From Aplysia californica (lineage: Eukaryota; Mollusca; Gastropoda; Aplysiida; Aplysiidae): a stretch of 64,000 nucleotides of DNA. The DNA is taken from positions 469,243 to 533,242 of the forward strand of contig NW_004797569.1 in the NCBI RefSeq assembly GCF_000002075.1, given 5' to 3'. The position numbers were made by a program, and so were the translations under genes. Every line of letters starts with the position of its first letter. The first letter of the stretch is position 1. This document shows positions 44,001-52,590 of the stretch, piece after piece. Below the pieces are notes generated by a model. That model had not been told where the DNA came from. It was given only the letters and a program-made list of their open reading frames with translations, and did no database searches.

Positions 44001-47000
44001 AAGGACGAAATATTGTCGAGATTTGTGTGCCAAAATCACCCATTGCCATTTGGAAAGGTTTGTGGTCTAAATTTATACTTCTTTGAAAGTAGGGTAGGGT
44101 TTACAGTACCTTGTATACATAATGAGAACTTAGTATTGCACTGAAGGAGAGGGGTATCCACTACATTCACTGTTACTTTTGTTGAATTATCTACCTTATT
44201 TTAGTTTGAGCTTATGCTATGGACTTAACGATTCTAATTTGAATATGGATCGCATCTCAGATTCAGTCTCACTGATATTTATCCATTGCTATTATTTTGC
44301 TGATTGATACTTTTGTACTGTTGTTTTTCCAATCTACAGAGAACAATTGCGAGTCTGCTGTGCACTGTGTGCTTGTCGCACGGAGTACGGGTGAGCCACA
44401 GGTCCATGCTGAATCTTGCCAGCCTCACAAAGGGAGACATCAGGCGGGCTCTGTTGCAGCTACACTTCTGGTGTGAGTCCGGAGGTGGGACTTCGCAGAT
44501 CATTCTGGACTTGATCGGGTCACCGCAGAAGGAAAGCCACAAACCATCCTCTGGTAAAATATCTCCCAAGAGTCTGGGTGGAAATGTTGTTTCCAAAGAG
44601 GAGCAGGCACCTGTCAAGGATGATGATGAAAATGTTTCTGATGTGAAGCCGGTCTTCCAGAGAGACAGCAGTGACGATGATTTCACTTGCCTCAAGTTTG
44701 AAAGGAAACGACGGGGTAGAATGGTACTTGACGATAACGCTTCTACTTCTTCCAACGTGTCTGTGGCCTCCTCACAGGAAAGTTCCACGGCAAAATGTAA
44801 AAGACGCAAACAGCAGAAGCAGAGAAAGAGCAAGAGAGATCGGCGCGGAGGAAAAACTGCTGATGAGAAGACTGGCAGACGAGCCAAACATGCGAAGGAT
44901 GACAGTGCTTGTGGTGGTGGTGGGGACGATGGCATGAACACATCTCTGGAGCAGACGGTGTTCCCTCCCGTGCACTTGGGCTGTGAGGAAGGCGTCTTGG
45001 CAATGAGGAATAGTGTTGCAAGCAGCACTGCTATTATCAACTTGATCAAGGTAAGGGAACAAAATTATTTTTTTTTTCTTCAACACAACTTTTACTAAGA
45101 GAACTTGTGTTTTGTGCATCTTTTTTCGTGCTAATTTATATTTGAAATTTATCTTGCTGAAACCTTTTTAATTTTAATAAATAGCATTTAAGCAGAGCAT
45201 TTTTCACTCTGTGAAGAGGCCATGCTCTTTTCAGCGACAGTTGCTTGTGTGCACACCTTGATTTTTATATGGGGGAGGGGTGGGGGGTTGAGTAAGAGAA
45301 AGACGAAAAAAATGCCATATACAGACCTGCCACTCATCCCGATTTAGTCGGGATATCCCGATTTTTTGCTCCAAATCTCAAGCATCCCGATTTTCCCGAT
45401 TTCGATCGTGTGTATCCTGATTTTTTGTCCCAGTCTGCTGTTGTGTCGGATTTTTATTAAAACGTACTCTGCCTTCTCCTTTATTGCGGGAAGCACCCGT
45501 TGAACTTTTTGTCAGTTGGAACTCGGAGCACTATTTCCCGAAATATCGATGCCACAATTAGTAGTTGACTCGCCCCAAGTTGTGTGTGATCTTTGCCCGC
45601 ACTCAGAATTCTCCGATGATAGCCTGGTAACTGTTACAATTTGGGACATACAAATAATCGATAATATTCGTGGTTCCGCTGCTACTTTCAAAACAAGCCT
45701 TGTCCGAGGTCTGGTAACTGTGCGTTCACACCGAACACTCGGACGAGCGACTGGTTCACACCAAACACTCGGACGAGCGACTGTCTTTCTAACCCTTATA
45801 TAACTACATGTAACTGCGCTGACAAGACAAACATACGGCCGATGTCGTTGCTTTAGTCTGAACGCATTATGAGGGATACGAGATTTGTTGGTACAATTGG
45901 TCGGTCGGCCGCTGTTGTTATCCAAGAGTACTAGAAGTGGAACGACTGTCGCTCATCTGAGAGTTTTATGTGAGCGCGCAGTTAGTCGGACCCGTTAATA
46001 AAATTGTTTCAATCGCGCATTCGCCTCACATGACATGGCATCGCCGTGTGAGTTCTGCGTGTCGAGGACCGTCCGTTTTCGGGGTCAACTTAAGTTCATG
46101 TATTTCGGGACTTATTGGTTGGTGTGGGGAGGGGGGGTATAGACACTTGGACTAGGAGTGCTTGACGCGATGCTTCAGGATTTACAAAAAATAATGATAA
46201 CTCGCACGCACGCGCGCACACACACACGCGCGCGCGCACACACACACACACAAACACAAACACACACGCGCGCGCGCGCACTCAAACAAACACAGACACT
46301 CAGGGGGCATATAGGCCAAGTAATTTATGGACACCCCTGGAAAAATTCTAAGTCAGCTTTGGCAGTCACCTTGGTGATTTGCTGTTGATCCCGATTTTTT
46401 TCACCAATTCCCGATTTTTTCTCCCTGAGATCCTTATTTTGAGGTTTCATAGAGTGGCAGGTCTGCATATAAATTGTTTTTTATGTGGAGCATGTATTCA
46501 TTTTTTTGGGGGTTGGATTGTTAATTTTGTCTAATCAGGGAAACTCAAAAAATGGCAGCGTTTAAAGTGCTGACACTGCCACCAACATAAATTTAAATAG
46601 ATGAATATCACCTTAATTGTCCTTTTTCAGAAATCTGTTTTTACAGTAGCAAAGCAATGGCTCATGAATCATTTGAAGTACACCTGAAAATATCATGGAA
46701 GAATCATGGGTCTCAGTATTCTGCTGTTAAATGGATTTCCGCTACCGCCATTTTCTTCGTTAATCTCCTCTACCCCTACTCTTTTACTTGAAATTATCTT
46801 CTAAACCCTCAAATTGGTATGAAATAACCTTGCTTTGATAAATTGATGGTTTTTATTTCAGCATTCTAGGGTTAAACAGTATAATAATAATTAAGGGTGT
46901 CTCGTGAAAATGGTCTTCTGTCACGATCACGCTGAAAGTTCCTACTTTAAAAAAATTCTGAGTTCAGACCCATGAAGAATGCATTTCAGTATGATTTTCT

Positions 47001-50000
47001 GTCAGGAACAGATTAAGAAAGGTTTTTTTGTTTCTCTTTTCCCAGGCACCCTTGGTGGACCTGGAGCCGGCCGTCCACGTCTGTGGCACCCTCAAGAGCT
47101 TGTTGGAAAGCAGCGCTGTCTACCGTCTGGCCTTGCACAGTCTCCCCCTGCCCCGGGCTGACTCGCTGCTGATACAACTCACGCTGCCACACACGTCTGC
47201 TCAAACTGCCTCAGATTCTCCCGCGAAAAACGCCTGGAAAAGAATAGTTGTAGGGAATTGGTTGGACAGTGACTCGTCTAGTGATGGGTGTGGTAAAGAC
47301 GTGAGCAAACCTGCTGAAGAAGCTAGTGCTAAAGACGCTGCAGATGAGGAGCCTTCTTCACAAGTAGAGAAAACCTCTGATGATAAATCTTCTAAATCAG
47401 AAGGAAATGTTGATGGTGCTGCTAAATCAGAAGGAAATGTTGATGATGCTGCTAAATCAGAAGGAAATATTGATTCTGCTGAAAGGCAGGAGCATTTACT
47501 GTCTGGAGATGGTGAGTCAAAAGTCTTAGTTAAAGAAGGCAGGTTAGTTTGGACGACGCTCCGTGACCTGGCTCAGTATTACGATTGTGTGTCTACCACC
47601 GATGTGTTGGAAGCTTCGTGTCCTGGTGTGTGTGGTGGACAGGAAGATCTCGCGCCTGGGATGGACGATACGGAAGTGAGACCCAGCGGAAGCTCACACT
47701 GTAGCCAGGATCGCTGGTGTCCCGAGTTTGTGGACTCGATGCATCTTTTGTCAGCGAGACGTTTATGTTCTCAAGTTGAGCGTCGTTTGGCTGAATATCA
47801 TGGTAACGGCTCTGTCGGAGATAGTGCCACTGACGCCACTGGTGATGACGGCCAGAGTGAGGAGCGGTCACTGTCTGCCCTGTCCGGTCAACTCGATCTG
47901 CCTATCGGAGAGAAGCTGCCTGATGTTTGGGATGCTGTTGGTGCAGCTGAGCTCAGGTTTGTCAACTTTGATTACTTTGAAGCTTGTGTTTTGTGTGCTT
48001 TCTGCCCTTCACCAGCCCTTGATCCCCTAAAAGTAAAGTAAAGTAAAAGTGTGCTTTCCACTTCATTATCTGGTGTGTTTTGTACGCTTTCCGCTTCATT
48101 ATCTGGTGTGTTTTGTACGCTTTCTGCTTCATTATCTCATGTGTTTTGTACGCTTCCTGCTTCATTATCTCATGTGTTTTGTACGCTTCCTGCTTCGTTA
48201 TCTCATGTTTTGTATGCTTTCTGCTTTGTTATCTCGGGCTGAGGGGTGCAGTTGGTTACATACAGTGGAGTCCACTTGAACCAAAATTTGCGACAGTCTT
48301 TTCTTTTGTTTCGCAGGGTTTTCGTTATAGAGATATCGCTCAAATGAAAGATATAAAAATGAGGGATTTTATTTTCTTTCAGTTTACCAGCGCTGTTTTG
48401 GGATTAAATGTGTTCAATTTAACAGGACTCTCCTGTATTTTACATACAGGCTGAGATTTAAGGTGCAAGTTCAGTTTCTCATTTGTCCTTGATGGCAAAG
48501 TTTCATCTTAGGAAGGAGTCCTGCTCAGCTTTCAGAATGTGGGTGGTTTGCGGGTGCTCTGGTGTGGTTTGCTCCTTCTTTCCAATTAAACAACTATCGT
48601 CTTTATCTCTCCTCCTTTTTATGTTTGACTCTCTTGTAACACCTCTAATCTTCGGCACTTATATGACCTTATTGTGTTGAAAGTGCCGTAAAACTCTTAC
48701 TAAAACTGAGCTTTCAAAATGACTTGTTTTGATAGGCAGAAGATAAGCTTACCTTAGTGCCCTGTTGCTGTCAGTCACAAGTAATAGCCATGCCATGGGC
48801 AAACTTTCTCCCATTGCTTCCATTATTTCTTGTTTGACAAACTATCTCCAGTTGATTCCTTTACTTCTTGTCATGTGTCTTCCCTCTTCCTTATCATTCT
48901 GTCGTCTCTTCTCCTCTCTCCCTTTCTTTTACTTCTAATTTGCTTTTTTTCCCCTATTTTGTAAGTCTTTTCAACTGTATTTTGTTACAAATGCGGATGG
49001 TTGGTATGAATGTGCTCTATTTATTTTCCTGCATTTCAACATTCCAAGTGTGTCTCTGTTTCTGAGGAAATGAGATTGTTATAAAGTTATTGTGCTAACG
49101 TGAAGTAAGATAATACAACGCTAAGTAACTTCTGTTGTTGTGGGTAATATACATTTGTACACAGATGAATTTGTCTAAGACGGCCACACACTGTCAAGGA
49201 GAAACATGGTTGTCTTAGGCCGATAGACTTATTGGATAGTGTCTTTATGATATTTTAAGAAATGAAGGAGGGGGGGGGGGGGGGGGGGGGTAGGTCATTT
49301 AAACAGGTGATCAGAAGAGTGTCTTAGACTGGTGGTCGTTAGAGAAGGTTTAACTGTATCAAGTGGGTGGTTGGTAGGTGCTCTGGTGTGGTTCGCTCCT
49401 TCTTTCCTATCAAACATCTATCGTTCTGATTTGTCCTCCTTTTTTTTGGTGTTTGTTACTCTCTTGTAATACCTCTAATCTGGGGCACTTTTATAACCGT
49501 ATTGTGTTGCAAGTGCCGTAAAAGTCATACTAAAACTAAACTAAGTGTATCAAGAAAATTTTTCATTACCTTAAAACATGAACAGGTGACAGTCATGAGT
49601 TTTTGCCCAAAATATTAATTGTCAAGTCTGTGTGATTGCACTTTCTTTCTTGTATTCAAAGTTTTTCTTATGTTGCGAACAGGAGAGTTTGATGAAGTAT
49701 AAATTAATAAATAGACTAAGATTGAATTATTTGGTATAGCATGGAGAATGATCTATCATTTGGCCATGAAATGTTTGTCATATAAAAAAAAATTTTTTTT
49801 GGCATTTCCATTTCAGCAAAAATAAAAATGCCTTGGTGAGGAATGTTTGTGACAACCTTGGATCATGGCATCGAGACTGTGACCTTGCTATTCACATGGA
49901 TTACCTCCCTGCTTTACGAGAGATGTCGAGGGTGGAGCGTGAGCGACAGGACACCAATACAAAGAGAAGGTATTTCCTACTGATGCTTTTATATTCACTA

Positions 50001-51825
50001 CAATTGTCCGTGGATAACTCAGACATGTAGGGGTGGGTGGTTGGCGGGTGCTCCGGTGTGGTGTGGTTTGCTTCTTCTTTACTGTCAAACATCTATCGTC
50101 TTTATCTCCCTTCCTTCTTTTTTGTGTTTGTTACTCTCTTGTAACACCATTAATCTTTGGCATTTATATGACCTCATGCCGTAAAACTCTCACTAAAACT
50201 AAACTAAAACATGTAGGGGATTGACAAATGTGCTGTACACGTCCATAATTTGGGTTGACCGATTATAAAAAATGGAAGAGGTATCAGTCAGGGAATGGCA
50301 AATTACAGTATAACATGGATAGGTGGAACACAGAGGAGTCGAAATCACATATCCGGCGAACTGTGCCTGCGGTCCTGTTTTTTTCTTCTTCTTTATCTTA
50401 GTAAGATATCCATTGAACTACAAAAGCCGATCAGGACTAATTCGAGCTATCTGTGTTATACTGTATATTTGGCACGACGCGGTGGAATCGGGCTCTCGTC
50501 TATTTTTAGGCATACAGAGTTGATGATATCATCTTAAGGCCTGTCCATTTTCCTTGTTTTGGGTAACAATAATATCCATCCATGTTGAATAGAAGTCGAG
50601 ATATGTGTGATTGAAGGAGGTGAGGGTCATCTGGTTTCATAGGTAAAGTTAACGAGAAAATGACCGCCTAAGTTGAGTTATTTTTTTAGCTTGAGAATCC
50701 GTGGAAACTGAAAATTTACATTTCTTCTGCCTTTAATCAAAGTTTTGGAGTAAAATCCACTCAGAAATGTGCTCTTTAATAGGCATGAAAGGTGTTGAAC
50801 CAAAAAACAAAAATTCGATAGAAATTCCCAAACCTGCGGGAAAATGCCAATTTCTTGACTTTCGTTATTTTGACGAGCGCCTGATTTCACCATGCTGCCT
50901 CACATATGATGAGCTGTCTTTGAGGTGGAGTTTTCTGTGTTTTGTGTTATCTGTGCCAGGCTGTGTTTAGTTCCGTGGTGGTTGAGTTTTGACTGCACCG
51001 CTAACTTGGGGTGGGGGGGGGGGGGGCGTCGGTAGCCTAGGCTGCCGGACTCGTAATCGTGAGATTGCGGGTTCGGGGGTTCGAGCCTCAGCTCGGTCCG
51101 ACGTTGTGTCCTTGGGAAAGGCACTTTACACGAACTTCTCACTTGGCTCGGTCCTATCGGAGACGGATGTTAAACTAGGCCCCTTAAATAACCTAATAGT
51201 GTTGATAGGGGCTTTAAACCCATACCATTTCACCATTTTTTTCACAAACTGGGGGGACGGACAGAGCCTATTTCATGAAACTGCTGGATATGTAAGGGCG
51301 TCAGTTGGTCTCTCCGATGACTGACAGATTTTATAGTGAAAATGTTTTGGTATGCTATTTGAAGAACTGCATCGAGATGTTTACTGGATCGATAACAACC
51401 TCGAGATGTTTACAGGTTGTTGTGAATATGTCACTTCAGGTGCTTATACTTTATACTGGAGCAAATTTGTTTTAAGTCCAAGGTAATTTAGATTATTTTG
51501 AATGTGGAACCTGTTTATAATGTCAAGTCCCAGAGATGGGAAAGTGGATTCTACAAGAAGAGGTGAAGTCTTCAAGCTATAAGTTTATGTACAGATCTCT
51601 TTGCACTTGTATTTTTTGTCTGAGGAGTTGCTGTTGCATAGTGGTAGTTGGTTGGAGGGAGCCACTGTATTTTATTTCTTTAAAAACATTTTCTTCTTCT
51701 TTTATCCCCCCCCCCCCTTCAGATTCTACCACTACTTTGACAGCATTAGCTTTGGACTGAAGCCACAGACAGTGGTAGAGCTGGCCTCCACATATACAGT
51801 TGTCGACAACTCGTTCTGTCAGTGA
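30743..51825 (+). CDS. ATAD5: ATAD5/Elg1, RFC-like PCNA unloader (whole gene, 15 coding exons)
   Basis: Exons: 30743-32052, 32852-33123, 34205-34581, 35263-35401, 38064-38183, 38686-38871, 39420-39568, 40644-40779, 41080-41346, 41964-42088, 43279-43437, 44340-45050, 47046-47956, 49817-49969 and 51723-51825. The sum is 5118 nt, 1705 residues plus TGA, with every junction in frame. The protein replaces RFC1 in an RFC2-5 clamp-loader-like complex that unloads PCNA after replication. The first ~690 residues are a low-complexity, Lys/Ser/Glu-rich arm with PIP-like motifs. Near 560 is the conserved block APIFTKV...FLMSGVPEELKR. The AAA+ core has Walker A GPHGVGKT (831-838, Lys837), then FEVNASSLRSGKQLLSQLEEATQSH in pieces, and Walker B LILFDEVD (1022-1029). 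A C-terminal collar-like domain includes KGDIRRALLQLHFW and DYLPALREM. A basic stretch near 1233-1262 looks like a nuclear signal. Human ATAD5 is about 1840 residues. Start: the first in-frame ATG; a second ATG lies five codons on. Confidence 0.95.
32852..33123 (+). CDS. ATAD5: ATAD5 coding exon 2
   Basis: Polar, acidic segment (VMEVDVDDDEDEKK). Acceptor TACTTCACAG, donor GTAAGA. Confidence 0.88.
33505..33705 (+). repeat. SINE family A (short form)
   Basis: GGGTGGTTGGCGGGTGCTCT head, hairpin AACTCTCTTGTAACA. Tail TTGCAAGCGCCGTAAAACCT. Confidence 0.8.
33905..34072 (+). repeat. SINE family A (short form)
   Basis: Second copy in the same ATAD5 intron; the tail TTGCTAGTGCC is diverged. Confidence 0.75.
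34205..34581 (+). CDS. ATAD5: ATAD5 coding exon 3
   Basis: Contains KLAPIFTKVKAAEEE and RLKREFLMSGVPEELKRLI, the conserved pre-AAA block of ATAD5. Acceptor TTTCATAG, donor GTTTGT. Confidence 0.93.
35263..35401 (+). CDS. ATAD5: ATAD5 coding exon 4
   Basis: Encodes NFSAHPILPKEFVNVVLAD onward. Acceptor TAATTTCAG, donor GTGAGT. Confidence 0.88.
35470..35745 (+). repeat. LINE 3'-end fragment
   Basis: Ends AGAGGCTAGCCCAAGATAGA, GAAAGGTGGAAAGTGTTTGT and CCTATACCCTGATGCAGGGT, matching the ends at 25060 and 43010. The 5' part (CGCAAGAGGTGACTAAAGG) is less certain. Confidence 0.65.
35793..36043. mobile_element. MITE family N, copy 1
   Basis: About 250 bp with ~28-bp inverted ends: left TATGGTCACTTTTAAGCACA, right GCCCACTTGTCCTTAAACGC. 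An inverted copy is at 56890-57144. In ATAD5 intron 4. Confidence 0.75.
36171..37637. mobile_element. DNA transposon family M, 1.47-kb copy with perfect 6-bp TSD
   Basis: Inverted ends CAGGGTCCCCACA and GGTGGGGACCCTG, flanked on both sides by CCACTA (36165-36170, 37638-37643). Subterminal TCGGGA repeats follow the left end. Internal phrase GGAAAATTGAGAAGCTGGTT then TGGCAGTCAC resembles the relative at 45322-46465. No transposase frame is recognisable. In ATAD5 intron 4. Confidence 0.8.
38064..38183 (+). CDS. ATAD5: ATAD5 coding exon 5
   Basis: Acidic exon (ETLEDSVIVVDDEGP) ending ARSQLYK. Acceptor GGATTTCAG. I chose donor A|GTATGA because it alone keeps frame into exon 6 (NCLWSDL). Confidence 0.85.
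38686..38871 (+). CDS. ATAD5: ATAD5 coding exon 6
   Basis: Encodes LWSDLHFPNNSKHLIGNAKA and MKEWLVEWKLL, the segment just before the AAA+ core. Acceptor CATTTTCAG, donor GTCAGA. Confidence 0.93.
39420..39568 (+). CDS. ATAD5: ATAD5 coding exon 7 (Walker A)
   Basis: Acidic run DSDFIDSDEEEED, then LCNTIVITGPHGVGKTSSVY with the P-loop, and AQEMGFK. Acceptor CGTAACAG, donor GTTAGC. Confidence 0.96.
39615..40015 (+). repeat. SINE family A (long form), copy 2
   Basis: Collinear with 13000-13380; tail TCATATGACCTTATGCAGTT then GCAAGCGCTGTAAAACCT. In ATAD5 intron 7. Confidence 0.8.
40389..40610 (+). repeat. SINE family B (5' truncated)
   Basis: Begins at GTACTCGGCAATAGACAGTG and runs through GTAAAGCGCATAGAGC to an ATT tail. 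It ends about 35 nt before the exon 8 acceptor. Confidence 0.82.
40644..40779 (+). CDS. ATAD5: ATAD5 coding exon 8
   Basis: VFEVNASSLRSGKQLLSQLE and EATQSHRV, the region after Walker A, nearly identical to the ATAD5 family. Acceptor ACTGAACAG, donor GTGAGA. Confidence 0.96.
41080..41346 (+). CDS. ATAD5: ATAD5 coding exon 9 (insertion in AAA+ core)
   Basis: Lys/Ser-rich insert between Walker A and Walker B with PIP-like NSAFANFFRPVQK (926-938). Acceptor TTGTTGCAG, donor AAAG|GTACAA. Confidence 0.9.
41597..41922 (+). repeat. SINE family B, tRNA-headed copy
   Basis: Head TGGCGAAGTGGTTAGGC with B-box-like GCTTCGAATCCCG, central TCCTTGGAAAAGGCACTTTA, 3' GTAAAGTGCATAGAGCC. In ATAD5 intron 9, ending about 40 nt before exon 10. 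Confidence 0.85.
41964..42088 (+). CDS. ATAD5: ATAD5 coding exon 10 (start of Walker B)
   Basis: Ends SSLILFDE; the next exon supplies VD. Acceptor TGTTTTCAG, donor GTACAG. Confidence 0.94.
42116..42294 (+). repeat. SINE family A (short form)
   Basis: GGTGGTTGGCGGGTGATCTG head, hairpin TGTTACTCTCTTGTAACA. Starts only 27 nt after the exon 10 donor. Confidence 0.8.
42633..43142. mobile_element. MITE family I, copy 2, split by a LINE fragment
   Basis: Left end AATAGTTACAAACTG, right end CAGTTTGTGACTATGCCC. Interior matches 13795-14000 on both sides of the 282-bp insert at 42772-43053. Confidence 0.75.
42772..43053 (+). repeat. LINE 3'-end insertion with 10-bp TSD
   Basis: Flanked by ACCGATCGAA at 42762-42771 and 43054-43063. 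Carries the WNPQ...RGRPRETWRR coding remnant, CCTATACCCTG, and a GATGATGATG tail. 5' truncated, as expected of target-primed reverse transcription. Confidence 0.85.
43279..43437 (+). CDS. ATAD5: ATAD5 coding exon 11 (Walker B)
   Basis: VDIIFEDDRGFLATVQHFM and STKIPIVLTARDVSF, matching the ATAD5 Walker B/sensor region. Acceptor ATCTTCAG, donor GTGAGG. Confidence 0.96.
43442..44339 (+). other. ATAD5 intron 11, no repeat recognised
   Basis: AT-rich intron without a match to the other families in the window. Confidence 0.55.
44340..45050 (+). CDS. ATAD5: ATAD5 coding exon 12 (AAA+ lid, basic region)
   Basis: SLTKGDIRRALLQLHFWCES (lid/collar) followed by a long polar insert. That insert carries the basic cluster KRRKQQKQRKSKRDRR, a likely nuclear signal. 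Acceptor AATCTACAG, donor GTAAGG. Confidence 0.95.
45322..46465. mobile_element. DNA transposon family M, 1.14-kb copy with perfect 6-bp TSD
   Basis: 14-bp perfect inverted ends CAGACCTGCCACTC / GAGTGGCAGGTCTG, flanked by CATATA at 45316-45321 and 46466-46471. Subterminal TCCCGATTTTTT repeats at both ends. An internal CA/CG microsatellite lies at 46200-46280. No transposase recognised. A 277-bp derivative lies reversed at 63407-63683. Confidence 0.85.
46466..47045 (+). other. ATAD5 intron 12 remainder
   Basis: No further repeat or coding signal before the exon 13 acceptor. Confidence 0.5.
47046..47956 (+). CDS. ATAD5: ATAD5 coding exon 13 (contains 3 x 30-bp in-frame repeat)
   Basis: Begins APLVDLEPAVHVCGTLKSLL. 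A ten-residue unit KSEGNVDGAA occurs three times at residues 1434-1463. The downstream part (WTTLRDLAQYYDCVSTTDVL) looks like a C-terminal collar segment. Acceptor TTTTCCCAG, donor AG|GTTTGT. Confidence 0.92.
48045..48235. repeat. 33-bp tandem repeat
   Basis: About six units of TGTGTTTTGTACGCTTTCTG then CTTCATTATCTCA, in ATAD5 intron 13 about 90 nt after the donor. Confidence 0.9.
48263..48435. mobile_element. Mariner-like MITE, single copy
   Basis: TA-flanked; left end CAGTGGAGTCCACTTGAACC, right end inverted CAGGAGAGTCCTGTTAAATT. The ends fit Tc1/mariner-type MITEs but are only partly complementary. Confidence 0.55.
48539..48708 (+). repeat. SINE family A (short form)
   Basis: GGGTGGTTTGCGGGTGCTCT head; tail AAAGTGCCGTAAAACTCTTA. 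Confidence 0.8.
49160..49356. mobile_element. MITE family L (mariner-like), copy 2
   Basis: Right end inverted: CAGTTAAACCTTCTCTAACG then ACCACCAGTCTAAGACAC, followed by TA. Left side TTGTCTAAGACGGCCACAC. Contains a poly-G run near 49270-49290. Confidence 0.72.
49363..49544 (+). repeat. SINE family A (short form)
   Basis: Immediately follows family L; GGGTGGTTGGTAGGTGCTCT head and AAACTAAACTAAG tail. Confidence 0.8.
49817..49969 (+). CDS. ATAD5: ATAD5 coding exon 14
   Basis: Encodes NALVRNVCDNLGSWHRDCD and MDYLPALREMSRVERERQ, the conserved DYLP...LR element. Acceptor CCATTTCAG, donor AG|GTATTT. Confidence 0.93.
50033..50207 (+). repeat. SINE family A (short form)
   Basis: GGGTGGTTGGCGGGTGCTCC head, hairpin TGTTACTCTCTTGTAACA; begins 64 nt after the exon 14 donor. 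Confidence 0.8.
50306..50463. mobile_element. MITE family K (Tc1/mariner-like), copy 2
   Basis: 158 bp with ends CAGTATAACATGGATAGG and GCTATCTGTGTTATACTG and TA on both sides (50304-50305, 50464-50465). It abuts MITE family C copy 5. Confidence 0.85.
50465..50906 (+). mobile_element. MITE family C, copy 5
   Basis: Left end GGCACGACGCGGTGGAATCG, right end GACGAGCGCCTGATTTCACC then ATGCTGCCTCACATAT. Directly joined to family K. Confidence 0.82.
51027..51234 (+). repeat. tRNA-headed SINE family B'
   Basis: Head CGTCGGTAGCCTAGGCTG with B-box-like GGTTCGAGCC, central GACGTTGTGTCCTTGGGAAA, tail CCTAATAGTGTTGATAGGGG. Reverse copy at 28564-28802. Confidence 0.82.
51723..51825 (+). CDS. ATAD5: ATAD5 coding exon 15 (C terminus)
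   Basis: Encodes FYHYFDSISFGLKPQTVVEL to NSFCQ and TGA. The acceptor is a C10TTCAG tract. Matches the RRFLHYLEGIHL-type end of vertebrate ATAD5. Confidence 0.93.
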
Positions 51826-52349
51826 TTTCAACGTTCACGTTATTTTTGGGCAGTCTCCAACAGCCGATTGTGTCATGAATTTGGCTGAAGACAGCATTTT
51901 TATGTTGGTTTTTTTTTCTTGTTTACAGTGTTCCATTTTGTGCGGCTTACTTCTTTTTTTTAAATGGCCAAATCGGGAACAGAAAGTGGTGGTCATTACA
52001 CTCTGTTAGCTGGCATACTTATTCTTGTAAAAATTAAAAAGACTTCTTGGTTCAGACTGGTTGATCCTAAGATTCAAATTGTATATTTTTGCATTTTACA
52101 CTCTTTTTCTTCCTCTATCACTCTTTCCTTCACTTTTTCTTTCTTTTTTTTTATTGTGCCGGCAAGCTGTCCAAACTTTTTAGCCCAGAAAGCAACATTT
52201 TTCAGGAGAAAGAAAAAACTGTTTCTTTCTTTTAAAAATTGTACCTAAATTATGTTTCTCTCTTTGCTTCCCCCCACCAATATTTAGATCTAGAATGTTA
52301 ATTTTGACGAAATATTTCTTGAGCACATGCAATGGATACCTCAGATTAA
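51826..52349 (+). other. ATAD5 3' UTR, proximal part
   Basis: AT-rich non-coding sequence after the stop. No early strong AATAAA; the transcript probably runs on through the MITE at 52350. Confidence 0.45.
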
Positions 52350-52586
52350 CCCTATCCGTAGGTTTTTACTATCGTATCCATACGACGTGGGGAACTCTGT
52401 GCCACCACTTTCCGAAGAGTAAATTTTCTCGTTAATCCGATCTGTACGCTTTGCATAGCAGTCTGTCAAAATGATTTTTTTGAGAAATACTGAAAGTTTC
52501 AAAGAGATCTTCGTACTAGAAGTATTCTAAAATGTGAAGAATACAACCCCGGGGATACAAAATGACCCCATGGCGTACGGATAAGG
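52350..52586. mobile_element. MITE family G (piggyBac-type), copy 2
   Basis: 237 bp between TTAA at 52346-52349 and 52587-52590; ends CCCTATCCGTAGG and GGCGTACGGATAAGG. Collinear with 21759-21997. Confidence 0.85.
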
Positions 52587-52590
52587 TTAA

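Noticed and set aside
45516-45925. Frames inside the 1.14-kb family M element as a transposase
   Set aside because: Only about 95-137 codons, with no DDE-type motif or similarity that I can recognise.
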